Assembly (NCBI RefSeq): GCF_047872805.1
Contig: NZ_JBLQUK010000001.1
Coordinates: 248,001-312,000, forward strand
Length of the DNA: 64,000 nt
Direction of reading: 5' to 3'
Source: Erythrobacter sp047872805
GTDB taxonomy: Bacteria; Pseudomonadota; Alphaproteobacteria; Sphingomonadales; Sphingomonadaceae
In this document: one piece after another, positions 7,809 to 15,921 of the stretch
How the letters are laid out: each line of letters starts with the position of its first letter
Position numbering within the stretch: position 1 is the stretch's first letter
Program-made: the position numbers and the translations under genes
The notes under the pieces: model-generated
The model's database searches: none
What the model was told of the DNA's origin: nothing
Seen by the model: only the letters and a program-made list of their open reading frames with translations

Positions 7809-9500
7809 ATGATTATTGACATGGATGTCAATACTGCCCCCGCTCACTCCCTTTCCCCCTACCACCATCCGGTGGCGCGCGACGCGCAGTTTGCATCGCT
7901 CTCGCTGCCAGAGATGCTGGAACGCGCGGTAAAACGCGCGCCCGATGCGCCGTTCCTGCATTTCCTGGGGCGGACCTATTCCTATCAGGACATTTATTAC
8001 GAGGCGCAGCGGTTTGCCGCAGGCCTGATCGAGATGGGCGTCGCAAAGGGCGACCGGGTCGGGCTGTTCCTGCCCAACGTCCCGATCTACGCCTCTGCCT
8101 ATTACGGGGCGATGATGGCGGGCGCGGTGGTGGTCAATTTCTCCCCGCTCTATTCGGTCGAGGAACTGAGCTGGCAGGTCGGTGACAGCGGCACCCGTGT
8201 GCTGGTGACGCTGGATGTGCCCGAATTGTATGGCACTGCCGCCAAAGTGCTGAACAATTCCGCGCTGGAAACGCTGATCGTCGGGTCGCTGGTAAAAATG
8301 CTGCCTTGGGCAAAGGGTGCGGCGCTCAGGCTGTTCAAACGCAGCCAGATCGCCCGTCCTGACTGGGGTCCGGCGATCCGCCGCTGGTCACAAGTGCAGG
8401 GCAGCGCATCGGCAGCGTTTCCTCCGGTTGCCGCCAGCGACCTGGCGCTGTTGCAATACACCGGCGGCACCACCGGGCGGCCCAAGGGCGCGATGCTGGG
8501 CCACGATCAATTGTCGCAGAACGCGCAGCAAATCGCCGCAATCAATCCGTTCGACGATCCCAGCAAAGAAGTGTTCATGGGGGCGCTTCCGTTCTTCCAC
8601 GTCTTTGCCAACACTGCGTTGCTCAATCACGCGGTCGCGGCGGGCGCTTCGATTGCGATGGTTCCCCGGTTTGACGCCGCGCAGGTGCTCCAGACGATCC
8701 AGAAATACCGCACCACGGGGTTTCCCGGCGTGCCGACGATGTTTCAGGCGCTGCTCGATCACCCGGACCTGACCAAGACCGATCTGTCGAGCCTCAAGGT
8801 CTGCATTTCAGGCGGCGCGCCAATGCCCGGCCCGGTGCATGAGAAATTCGAGGCGGTGACCGGGGTGCGGCTGGTGGAGGGATACGGCCTGACCGAAAGC
8901 GCGGGAGTGGTGTCGGTCAACCCCTACGAAGGCACGCGCAAGCGAGGCACCATCGGGCAATTGGTACCGGGAACCGAGATCGTGCTGCTCGACAAGGAAG
9001 ACCCGACCCGCCTCGCGCCTGCTGGCGAACCGGGTGAGTTGGCGATCCACGGCCCGCAGGTCATGCGCGGCTATTGGGGCAGGCCAGAGGCTGATGCCGA
9101 AGTCTTCGCCGTGCGCGGGAACACGCGCTATTTGCGCACCGGCGATGTGGCGACGATGGATGCGGACGGCTTTCTGGAGATTGTCGACCGGATCAAGGAC
9201 ATGATCTCGGTCGGCGGGTTCAAGGTCTTTCCCAGCGTGGTCGAGGACGTGGTCCTGACGCATGAAGCGGTGAAGGAAGCGCTCGTCATCGGGGTGCCGG
9301 AGGAATATCGCGGCGAAGTCCCGCGCGCCTATGTCACGTTGGAGCCGGGGAGCGAAATCGGCGGCGACACGCTCAAAGCGTGGCTGAATGAACGCGTGGG
9401 CAAACACGAAAGGGTCGATCAGGTGGTCATCCGCGAGGCCTTGCCCCGGACGATCATCGGCAAGCTGGACCGGAAGGCCCTGCGCGCCGAAGTCCTCTGA
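7809..9500 (+). CDS. fadD: Long-chain fatty-acid-CoA ligase
   Basis: This AMP-binding enzyme activates fatty acids to acyl-CoA. It has the P-loop-like YTGGTTGRPKGAM, the GYGLTESAGV adenylate motif, the RTGDVATMDADGF hinge region and the C-terminal lysine block PRTIIGKLDRKAL. The 563 residues fit the family. The frame is open from a TTG at 7785; the ATG at 7809 (or 7821) is a more likely start, though none has a strong Shine-Dalgarno. The 3' end overlaps the first unit of a 36-base tandem repeat, whose TGA serves as the stop. It converges on the bactofilin gene. Chain-length preference is not readable. Confidence 0.88.
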   Translation: MIIDMDVNTAPAHSLSPYHHPVARDAQFASLSLPEMLERAVKRAPDAPFLHFLGRTYSYQDIYYEAQRFAAGLIEMGVAKGDRVGLFLPNVPIYASAYYGAMMAGAVVVNFSPLYSVEELSWQVGDSGTRVLVTLDVPELYGTAAKVLNNSALETLIVGSLVKMLPWAKGAALRLFKRSQIARPDWGPAIRRWSQVQGSASAAFPPVAASDLALLQYTGGTTGRPKGAMLGHDQLSQNAQQIAAINPFDDPSKEVFMGALPFFHVFANTALLNHAVAAGASIAMVPRFDAAQVLQTIQKYRTTGFPGVPTMFQALLDHPDLTKTDLSSLKVCISGGAPMPGPVHEKFEAVTGVRLVEGYGLTESAGVVSVNPYEGTRKRGTIGQLVPGTEIVLLDKEDPTRLAPAGEPGELAIHGPQVMRGYWGRPEADAEVFAVRGNTRYLRTGDVATMDADGFLEIVDRIKDMISVGGFKVFPSVVEDVVLTHEAVKEALVIGVPEEYRGEVPRAYVTLEPGSEIGGDTLKAWLNERVGKHERVDQVVIREALPRTIIGKLDRKALRAEVL

Positions 9501-9577
9501 GGCCGCCCACAGGCAGCGCGCGCCGAAGTCCTCTGAGGCCGCCCACAAATAGCGCCCGCCGAAGTTCTCTGAGGCCG
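9485..9577. repeat. 36-bp tandem repeat, about 2.6 copies
   Basis: The block CGCCGAAGTCCTCTGAGGCC begins at 9485, 9521 and (with one change) 9557, a constant 36-base period. The first copy covers the last codons and TGA of fadD; the third ends next to the bactofilin stop. No obvious hairpin with a T tract is present, so it does not read as a standard terminator. It looks like replication slippage of the gene's 3' end. Confidence 0.85.
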
Positions 9578-9578
9578 A

Positions 9579-10055
9579 TTAGCTGGCGATTTGCAGCTTG
9601 GATTCGGGCGTTGCGGCAGGGGCAGTTTGGGGTGCCGTCGCCGCTTTGCGCTGTGTGTTGGGGGCAAACCGGCCATCGACCTGCGCGCCTTGTTCGATGG
9701 TCAGCGCGTCGTAATGCACATCGCCTTCGATCTGAGCGGTCTTGAGGATCACCAGTTCTTTTGCAGTGATCGATCCAGCCACTTTGCCCGACATTCGCGC
9801 TCTTTCAGCGGTAACGGCACCGTTGATCACGCTCGCTTCGCCCTGCACCAGGCTGGCGCATTGGATATCACCTTCGATCTTGCCATCGACATGCAAATCG
9901 ACCGAAGCGTGGACATCGCCCTTGATCGTAACGTCCGAACCAATCACCGAAAATGTCGAATTGCCGCTCATGTTGGATTTCCCTCGGGGGCTAGGGGCGG
10001 GGGCGGGTTGCGGCGCTGCGGGTTGCTGCGCTGCCGCGGGCTTCTTTGAGAACAT
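9579..10055 (-). CDS. Bactofilin family cytoskeletal protein
   Basis: The 158-residue protein has a Pro/Ala-rich N-terminal tail, then a right-handed beta-helix bactofilin core (TFSVIGSDVTIKGDV, VDGKIEGDIQC, INGAVTAERARMSG, IEGDVHYDALTIEQGA) and a Pro/Ala-rich C-terminal tail. Bactofilins polymerise without nucleotide and organise cell-wall enzymes at the membrane. The gene starts inside the end of the M23 peptidase gene (65-base overlap), so the two are surely co-translated, matching the known bactofilin-LytM partnerships in which the filament localises the hydrolase. The ATG at 10055 is the only good start. Confidence 0.9.
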   Translation of the reverse strand: MFSKKPAAAQQPAAPQPAPAPSPRGKSNMSGNSTFSVIGSDVTIKGDVHASVDLHVDGKIEGDIQCASLVQGEASVINGAVTAERARMSGKVAGSITAKELVILKTAQIEGDVHYDALTIEQGAQVDGRFAPNTQRKAATAPQTAPAATPESKLQIAS

Positions 10056-11163
10056 CGGGGGCGGTCTCCAGAAAGGGGCGTGGATTGATGGCGCGTCCGT
10101 TCAAGCGGACTTCGAAATGCAGATGCGGACCTGTAGACCGGCCGGTGCTGCCAAGGCCACCCAGCGTCGCGCCTGCGTCGATGGACTGCCCCGCTACCAC
10201 GTCAATCCGCGAAAGATGCGCGTAACGGGTCATCAATCCGTTGGAATGGGTGATCTCCACCGCATTGCCATAGCCTGATTTGCGCCCGGCAAAGGTGACC
10301 GTACCATCAGCCGCAGCAAAGATCGGAGAGCCATGCGCGCCCTTGAAATCAATCCCGCTGTGCATGGCTGCGCGGCGGGTGAAGGGGTCGCGGCGATAAC
10401 CAAAGGCCGAAGTGATCCGGCGGTCGGCGGCGGGCGCGACCTGCGGCACCCCGTCGAGCGCCAGTTCGAGCGCCGACATCCGCGCAAGGCTTAGTCCCAG
10501 CCGTTCAAATCGCGGATCAAGCGAGCCGTCGGCAGAGGTTGCCAGCACTTCGAGCGGACCACCCATCGCGGCTTCGACATCGTCGCGCGCGGCGGCGGCC
10601 ATGGCGCCCGGATCAAGGTTGAGTTTGCGCAAGGCCGCCTCGGCCCGGCGGGCGCGCCAATCAGCATAGCGGGTGACGTTTTCGACAAACGCCAGCTGGC
10701 GCGCTTCAATCTCTGCGAGCCCACGCGCGCTGGGGAACATCGCGCCGATTTTCTCGATGGTTTCGGCGGTCTCTTCGCTGGAATCGGTGACATTGGTGTC
10801 GACCGCCTGAAGGTCTTCGGGCAGCATCGGGACCATCGCATCGAGCGCATCCTGCCGAGCCTTCAGATCATCGACAACATGATCGATATTGTCGCTGTAA
10901 TCTTTCAGGCGTTCCTGAGCGCTGGCGACCTGTGCTTTCTCATCCAAAAATGAAGCGAGGTTGGATTCGGCGACGTAATTGTTCCACGCCATCACGCCCA
11001 TCGAACCAGCCCAGCCGATCGCCAAGAGCGCCGCAGCCGCAGCCGCGCCCATCTGCAATTTCGACGAAATCTTGATGAAACGAACCTGACCTTGCGACCG
11101 CATAAAAAACTCGCGGTCAGGGAACCACTCGCGCAGCTTCACCCTGAAGGTGGACTCAGACAT
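9991..11163 (-). CDS. M23 (LytM) family peptidoglycan peptidase, bactofilin-linked
   Basis: This 390-residue protein has a cytoplasmic N-terminus, one membrane segment (about residues 38-60, MGAAAAAALLAIGW onward), a coiled-coil periplasmic region with many charged residues, and a C-terminal LytM domain. The zinc ligands are intact: HSGIDFKG supplies His and Asp, and PHLHFEV supplies the HxH pair. It should therefore be an active endopeptidase cutting peptidoglycan cross-links, unlike the degenerate EnvC homologue at 14.5 kb. The ATG at 11163 begins MSESTFRVKLREWFPDREF. The C-terminal tail has a short SAATR repeat and encodes the bactofilin start in another frame. The divergent neighbour is proA. 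Confidence 0.88.
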   Translation of the reverse strand: MSESTFRVKLREWFPDREFFMRSQGQVRFIKISSKLQMGAAAAAALLAIGWAGSMGVMAWNNYVAESNLASFLDEKAQVASAQERLKDYSDNIDHVVDDLKARQDALDAMVPMLPEDLQAVDTNVTDSSEETAETIEKIGAMFPSARGLAEIEARQLAFVENVTRYADWRARRAEAALRKLNLDPGAMAAAARDDVEAAMGGPLEVLATSADGSLDPRFERLGLSLARMSALELALDGVPQVAPAADRRITSAFGYRRDPFTRRAAMHSGIDFKGAHGSPIFAAADGTVTFAGRKSGYGNAVEITHSNGLMTRYAHLSRIDVVAGQSIDAGATLGGLGSTGRSTGPHLHFEVRLNGRAINPRPFLETAPDVLKEARGSAATRSAATRPRP

Positions 11164-11480
11164 ATCCTCTGACAAAGCGGCCCCGTTTTTTGTTATCGCT
11201 TGCCGCAGGGCGCTACCAATCACCCGCCAAGGAATCGAATCCCCAGGTCCTGCGAACCGCCGAACCGATGGGAAATCAGGATGAAGCGTTCATATCGGAG
11301 CAATCTTTGGCCAGAATCCGCGGATGTCGTTTCCATACAATCCAGCCAAGTCGACGGAATCGGGCGAATCGCGCCAACTCAGCGCCCAGCCGCGGTGGTG
11401 ATTCGCGCGCTGATCGCTGTGCCTTGTCCGCCTTTGACAGCAACCTGACAGCGCGCGCTTCGCCTGCTATCAGGCGCGTT
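11164..11480. other. 317-bp divergent intergenic region
   Basis: This is the space between the M23 peptidase and proA starts and must hold both promoters. I see no clear hairpin, operator or RNA gene. A TTCGA-containing stretch near 11225-11240 on the minus strand recalls a tRNA T-arm but the rest of the cloverleaf is absent. The open plus frame through here lacks coding features. Confidence 0.5.
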
Positions 11481-12797
11481 ATGAATCGCACATCAACTCC
11501 TGCGTCCGACCTCTCCTCCCTCTTTTCAGCTGCCGACGCCGAGACGCATACTCCCGAGGCTCTTATCTCTGAGATGGGCGCGGCGGCACGCGCCGCCCAG
11601 CGCGCGCTCGCCCAGATGTCCAGCGCCGCGCGCGCCGATTCCCTTATGCGCGCCGCGCAGCATTTGCGCGCCAACGCCGCGACCATCCTTGCCGAAAACG
11701 GCAGAGATCTGGAAGCCGGGCGCGCGTGCGGTCTGAGCAAGGCGTTGCTCGACCGGCTTGCGCTCGATCAAGCGCGGCTGGAAAATGTCGCCGCCGGGGT
11801 CGAAGCGGTTGCCGCGCTTCCCGACCCGGTGGGCGAGGTGATCGATACAGTGGAGCGGCCGAATGGCCTCAAACTGAGCCGGGTGCGGGTCCCCATCGGG
11901 ACCATCGGCATCATTTACGAAAGCCGCCCCAACGTCACCGCCGATGCCGCCGCCTTGTGCGTGCGCGCAGGCAATGCGGCGCTGCTGCGCGGGGGGAGCG
12001 AAGCGGTGCATTCCAACCGCGCGATCATGGCCAGCCTGACCGCCGGTCTGGTCGAAGGCGGCGTGCCGGCGGCTGCGGTGCAATTGATCCCGACGCAGGA
12101 CCGCGCGGCAGTGGGCGCGATGCTGACCGCTGCCGGGGTGATCGACATGATCGTGCCGCGCGGGGGCAAAAGCCTCGTCGCGCGGGTTCAGGCCGATGCG
12201 CGCGTGCCGGTGCTCGCGCATCTCGACGGGATCAATCACACCTATATCCATTCCGCCGCCGACCCCGCCATGGCGCAGGCCATCGCGATCAACGCCAAAT
12301 TGCGCCGGACCGGCATTTGCGGCGCGATGGAGACGCTGTTGATCGATGCCGGTTTTGGCGACGGTAAGGCGCTCGTGAGCAGCCTGATCGAAGCGGGTTG
12401 CGAATTGCGCGGCGATGACCGCATCCGCGCGCTCGACCATCGGATCAAACCCGCTAGCGATGCGGATTGGGGCACCGAATATCTCGATGCAGTGCTGTCG
12501 GTCGCCATGGTTGACGGGCTGGACGGGGCGCTGGCGCATATCGCTCACCATTCATCGGCGCATACCGATGCGATTGTAACCGATGATGAGGCTGCGGCGG
12601 AGGAATTCCTGACCCGCGTCGACAGCGCCATCGTGATGCACAACGCCTCTTCGCAATTTGCCGATGGCGGGGAATTCGGGCTGGGCGCAGAGATCGGGAT
12701 CGCCACAGGACGTTTGCATGCGCGCGGGCCGGTCGCGCTGGAGGGATTGACGACCTACAAATGGCTGGTGCGCGGCACCGGTCAGGCGCGACCTTGA
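11481..12797 (+). CDS. proA: Glutamate-5-semialdehyde dehydrogenase
   Basis: ProA reduces gamma-glutamyl phosphate to glutamate semialdehyde in proline synthesis. The NADP-binding and substrate regions are clear: GTIGIIYESRPNVTADA, LRGGSEAVHSN, and the catalytic cysteine in RRTGICGAMETLL. A C-terminal GLGAEIGIATGRLHARGP block is also diagnostic. The 438 residues include about 20 extra at the N-terminus compared with typical 417-residue enzymes. The ATG at 11481 is preferred; the frame is open upstream to 11190 but without conservation. It leads a core gene run with nadD, rsfS and rlmH. No proB lies nearby. Confidence 0.95.
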   Translation: MNRTSTPASDLSSLFSAADAETHTPEALISEMGAAARAAQRALAQMSSAARADSLMRAAQHLRANAATILAENGRDLEAGRACGLSKALLDRLALDQARLENVAAGVEAVAALPDPVGEVIDTVERPNGLKLSRVRVPIGTIGIIYESRPNVTADAAALCVRAGNAALLRGGSEAVHSNRAIMASLTAGLVEGGVPAAAVQLIPTQDRAAVGAMLTAAGVIDMIVPRGGKSLVARVQADARVPVLAHLDGINHTYIHSAADPAMAQAIAINAKLRRTGICGAMETLLIDAGFGDGKALVSSLIEAGCELRGDDRIRALDHRIKPASDADWGTEYLDAVLSVAMVDGLDGALAHIAHHSSAHTDAIVTDDEAAAEEFLTRVDSAIVMHNASSQFADGGEFGLGAEIGIATGRLHARGPVALEGLTTYKWLVRGTGQARP

Positions 12798-12816
12798 AGC
12801 ACCGGCGGGACTGACG

Positions 12817-13527
12817 ATGGTCGCAGGGCTTTCACGGCGCGGTGCGCGCGCCGGAGCAGCAGAATATCCCGGCCTCACCGGATTGCTAGGCGGTAGTTTC
12901 AACCCTGCGCATGGTGGGCATCGGCGGATCACCTGCTTTGCCATCAACGCCCTGGGGCTGGATCAGGCGTGGTGGCTGGTGTCGCCCGGCAATCCGCTCA
13001 AACCCAGCGACGACATGGCCTCGCTGCGCGCCCGGCTCAAATCGGCAGAGGCCCTGTCGCGCCGTGCCCCGATTGTGCCCAGCGCGATCGAGCTGGAGCT
13101 GGACACGCGCTACACCGTGGACAGCCTCAAGAAACTGACGCGGCGCTATCCCAAGCGGCGCTTCATCTGGTTGATGGGGGCGGACAATCTGGCCCAGTTT
13201 CACCTGTGGAAGGGGTGGCGCGAAATTGCCCGCACCATGCCGATTGCAGTGATCGCGCGGCCCGGCTATAACGCCGATGCCATGACGAGCCCCGCCATGG
13301 TCTGGCTCAGACGTTATCGAATGTCTGCCGCCAGCATCAGGCGACAAGAGAAATGGAGCGCACCGGCACTGGTGTTCATGCGTTTCGATCCGGACCCTCG
13401 CTCTGCCACGGCCATTCGCCGTGCCAACAGCGAATGGGCCTCTGTATACAGAGGCGCAGCGGTGCGTGATAGATTGACCTTTCGCCGCATACAGGATTGG
13501 CAGGATCCCGAAGGTTTTGACGAATGA
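12817..13527 (+). CDS. nadD: Nicotinate-nucleotide adenylyltransferase
   Basis: NadD adenylates nicotinate mononucleotide in NAD synthesis. The nucleotidyltransferase signature GGSFNPAHGGH lies near residues 25-35, LMGADNLAQFHLWKGW in the middle, and RSATAIRRA (the ISSTxIR equivalent) near the C-terminus. Length (236 residues) is slightly long because of an N-terminal extension MVAGLSRRGARAGAA. The start ATG lies 19 bases after proA, so they are probably cotranscribed. Confidence 0.93.
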   Translation: MVAGLSRRGARAGAAEYPGLTGLLGGSFNPAHGGHRRITCFAINALGLDQAWWLVSPGNPLKPSDDMASLRARLKSAEALSRRAPIVPSAIELELDTRYTVDSLKKLTRRYPKRRFIWLMGADNLAQFHLWKGWREIARTMPIAVIARPGYNADAMTSPAMVWLRRYRMSAASIRRQEKWSAPALVFMRFDPDPRSATAIRRANSEWASVYRGAAVRDRLTFRRIQDWQDPEGFDE

Positions 13528-13608
13528 GAGGCCCCGGCCTTTCTGTACTGTTCCTTGCCATTTGGGGCGATCCCGCTCATTTCACCCACACAATCAGGAG
13601 ACTGACGC

Positions 13609-14043
13609 TTGTCCACCCCGCAGGCCCATGCCGCTTCGGCGACCCCGCTAAAGGCTGTTCCACCCATGCCCCATGACACAACTGACAACGCAACAACGGA
13701 CCATCCCTTGCACGATCTGGTGATGAGCCAGCTTGACGACGATCAAGCGCAGGAAATCGTCTCGATCCCGCTTGCAGGAAAAAGCTCGGTCGCCGATTTC
13801 ATGGTGATCGCCAGCGGGCGTTCCACCCGGCAGGTGGCTTCGATGGCGCAGAAACTGGCCGAAATAGTCAAACAGGCTGGCCACGGCCCGGTGCGGATCG
13901 AAGGCCTGCCCGCAGCCGATTGGGTGCTGATCGATGCGGGCGATGTTGTGGTTCACCTGTTCCGTCCCGAAGTGCGCACTTTCTACAATCTTGAACGGAT
14001 GTGGTCGTTCGAAGGCGGCGAGGCGCATCAGGGCCGGGCGTAA
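13609..14043 (+). CDS. rsfS: Ribosome silencing factor RsfS
   Basis: RsfS binds uL14 on the large subunit and blocks subunit joining in starvation. The core runs from HPLHDLVMSQLDDDQAQEI through DFMVIASGRSTRQVASMA and VLIDAGDVVVHLFRPEVR to FYNLERMW, the family signature. A TTG at 13609 has AGGAG 8 bases upstream, while the internal ATG at 13666 has none, so TTG is taken as the start (144 residues). The gene is followed by rlmH, as in many bacteria. Confidence 0.92.
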   Translation: MSTPQAHAASATPLKAVPPMPHDTTDNATTDHPLHDLVMSQLDDDQAQEIVSIPLAGKSSVADFMVIASGRSTRQVASMAQKLAEIVKQAGHGPVRIEGLPAADWVLIDAGDVVVHLFRPEVRTFYNLERMWSFEGGEAHQGRA

Positions 14044-14051
14044 TTTTTTGC

Positions 14052-14069
14052 GCACCCCGGATGGGGTGC
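14052..14069 (+). other. Short hairpin between rsfS and rlmH
   Basis: GCACCCC (14052-14058) pairs perfectly with GGGGTGC (14063-14069) around a GGAT loop. A T run precedes it rather than follows it, so it is not a terminator. It ends only 6 bases before the rlmH Shine-Dalgarno (AAGAAGGAG), where it could affect initiation or RNA stability. Confidence 0.6.
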
Positions 14070-14091
14070 ACACAAAGAAGGAGCCCGCACC

Positions 14092-14514
14092 ATTCTCCTC
14101 CACGTGATCGCCCGCGGAAAGATCGCCCGCTCTCCCGAGGAGGAGTTGGTGCGGCGCTATGAAAAGCGGCTGACCTGGCCGGTCAAGCACACTGAATTGC
14201 CCGAAACGGGCGGACGCATTCCCGATTCGCTGTCCCCGCACCGCACGGTGCTGCTTGATGAACGCGGCAGCGCCATGGCGTCTGAGGATTTTGCCACATT
14301 GCTGGGCCGCTGGCGCGATGACGGCATCCGCGAAACCCGGTTCATGCTGGGTGCGGCGGATGGCCATTCGGATGCCGAGCGGGAAGAGGCGGATTTGCTG
14401 CTGGCGTTCGGCCGGGCGACCTGGCCGCATCTGCTGGCCCGCGCGATGTTGATGGAACAGCTCTACCGCGCAACGAGCATCCTTGCCGGACACCCGTATC
14501 ATCGGGCAGGGTGA
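14092..14514 (+). CDS. rlmH: 23S rRNA pseudouridine(1915)-N3 methyltransferase RlmH, probable ATT start
   Basis: RlmH is the SPOUT-fold methyltransferase of 23S rRNA helix 69. The family core is present: VIARGKIARSPEEELVRRYEKRL at the start (split across two helices), LLDERGSAMASEDFATLL, and FMLGAADGHSD. The first strand should read LLHVIARG, which requires initiation at ATT 14092; the Shine-Dalgarno AAGAAGGAG ends 8 bases before it. The next possible start, GTG at 14104, would drop LLH and lie 20 bases from the Shine-Dalgarno, and no ATG, GTG or TTG exists in frame between the rsfS stop and 14092. ATT initiation is rare (known for infC). The product is 140 residues. Confidence 0.88.
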   Translation: MLLHVIARGKIARSPEEELVRRYEKRLTWPVKHTELPETGGRIPDSLSPHRTVLLDERGSAMASEDFATLLGRWRDDGIRETRFMLGAADGHSDAEREEADLLLAFGRATWPHLLARAMLMEQLYRATSILAGHPYHRAG

Positions 14515-14518
14515 CGCT

Positions 14519-15766
14519 ATGTCCATGCGCCTGTCACTCGGTTTTGCTGCCCTTGCCGGGGTCATCACTGCGGCGATTGTCGCCGTGCCTGTCAGCCGGG
14601 CGCAGCGCGATGTGGCCTTGATCGAACCGGCGCAGGCGCAGGCTGATCTGGAACGCGCGACGCGCGAAAGCCAGCGCGCGCTGGCGCGCGCCGACCGACT
14701 TTCCAGCGAAGCCGAGGCCGCAACCGAAGCCGCCGACAAGACCGCGCGCGAGGCAGCATCGCTGGCAGCGCAAATTCAGGCGGCAGAGGCTGATATTCTC
14801 GCCGCGCAGGCGCGCTATTCATTGGCGCAGGCGGACCGCACGGCGCTTTCGCGCAGGCTTTCCGTTCGGCAGGAGCCCTTGGTCCGGCTGACCGGAGCGC
14901 TCCAGATGACCGCGCGCCGGCCGCTCGCGCTGTCGGCGCTGCAACCGGGTTCGCTCAAGGATCTGGTCTATGTCCGGGCGGTGCTCGATTCCGCTGTTCC
15001 CGAAATCCGCCGCCGCACCTCGGCATTGCGCGGTGAACTGGAGGAGGGCCGCCGATTGGAGCGCGCCGCTGCGCAAGCGCTCACCAACCTTGGCGCGGGC
15101 GAACAGGCCCTGCAGGCCCGCCGCGCAGAGCTCGCCGCGCTTGAGACCCGGCAGCGCCTCACATCACGTCAGGCCCGCAGCAACGCCGCCCGCGAAGCCG
15201 AACGCGCGCTGGCGCTGGCTGAGGAAGCGCGCGATCTGGATGGGCTGGTCGACATAATCGACGAGGCCGCCAGCCTGCGCCGCGAACTGGCCGCGCTGCC
15301 CGGACCGGTGATGCGCCCGCGCGATATTGCTGGCGGGGCTGCAAGCGGCGTGGATAGCAGCGACGCCGCCCCCTTACCCTTGCCCAGCCCCTCCAGCACC
15401 CGGCTCACCGGATTTCAATTGCCGGTGCAGGGCCGCACCATCGCCGGTTTCGGAGTGCTGCGCGACAGCGGGCTGCGCTCCACCGGTATCGAACTGGCGC
15501 CTGCGCCGGGCGCGCAAGTGGTCGCCCCGGCATCTGGCCGCGTGGCCTTTGCCGGGCCATATCGCGGATTTGGCCGAATCGTGATCATCGAACATGCAGG
15601 CGGCTGGACCAGCCTCGTCACCGGGCTTGACCGGATCGAGGCTGAGGTCGGCGATGAGGTCATAGCAGGCGGCCCGTTGGGGGTGGCGGGGCGCGCGGAC
15701 CCGGCGATTACGATCGAATTGCGGCGCAATGGCCAACCCGTTAACCCGCTCAATTATCTCAGTTAA
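14519..15766 (+). CDS. envC: EnvC-like murein hydrolase activator (degenerate LytM)
   Basis: The protein (415 residues) has a signal peptide or anchor (MSMRLSLGFAALAGVITAAI), a long coiled-coil rich in Ala, Arg and Glu, a Pro-rich linker and a C-terminal LytM domain. The zinc ligands are missing: the HxGxD motif reads STGIEL and the HxH motif reads ITIEL. That is the hallmark of EnvC/NlpD-type activators, which stimulate amidases during septum splitting rather than cut peptidoglycan. It starts 4 bases after rlmH and precedes ctpA, a common alphaproteobacterial order. The amidase partner is not in the window. Confidence 0.82.
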   Translation: MSMRLSLGFAALAGVITAAIVAVPVSRAQRDVALIEPAQAQADLERATRESQRALARADRLSSEAEAATEAADKTAREAASLAAQIQAAEADILAAQARYSLAQADRTALSRRLSVRQEPLVRLTGALQMTARRPLALSALQPGSLKDLVYVRAVLDSAVPEIRRRTSALRGELEEGRRLERAAAQALTNLGAGEQALQARRAELAALETRQRLTSRQARSNAAREAERALALAEEARDLDGLVDIIDEAASLRRELAALPGPVMRPRDIAGGAASGVDSSDAAPLPLPSPSSTRLTGFQLPVQGRTIAGFGVLRDSGLRSTGIELAPAPGAQVVAPASGRVAFAGPYRGFGRIVIIEHAGGWTSLVTGLDRIEAEVGDEVIAGGPLGVAGRADPAITIELRRNGQPVNPLNYLS

Positions 15767-15921
15767 TTGCGCTGTGCCCGACCCTATGCTTGGAAATGTG
15801 CACTAACTTTGAGGCCCCCGGATGCCCCGCAGCGGGACGGACAAAGTCGCGGTTTTCGTCTCATCTGGCGTTCAGCCGCGCAAAGTTATACGATCATGCC
15901 CAAAGGAGCCTTGAGAACCTC

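Noticed and set aside
11218..11265. tRNA-like T-arm sequence on the minus strand
   Set aside because: GATTCGATTCC resembles a T-loop but no acceptor stem, anticodon arm or D-arm can be formed around it.
11526..12551. 341-codon open frame on the minus strand through proA
   Set aside because: It is antisense to a well-conserved gene and its composition (His, Arg, Gly, Ala rich) is that of a high-GC shadow frame; no recognisable motif or ribosome site.
12817..13527. nadD as a possible nicotinamide-mononucleotide (NMNAT) or pantetheine-phosphate transferase
   Set aside because: GGSFNPAHGGH, the RSATAIR motif and the position before rsfS match NadD.
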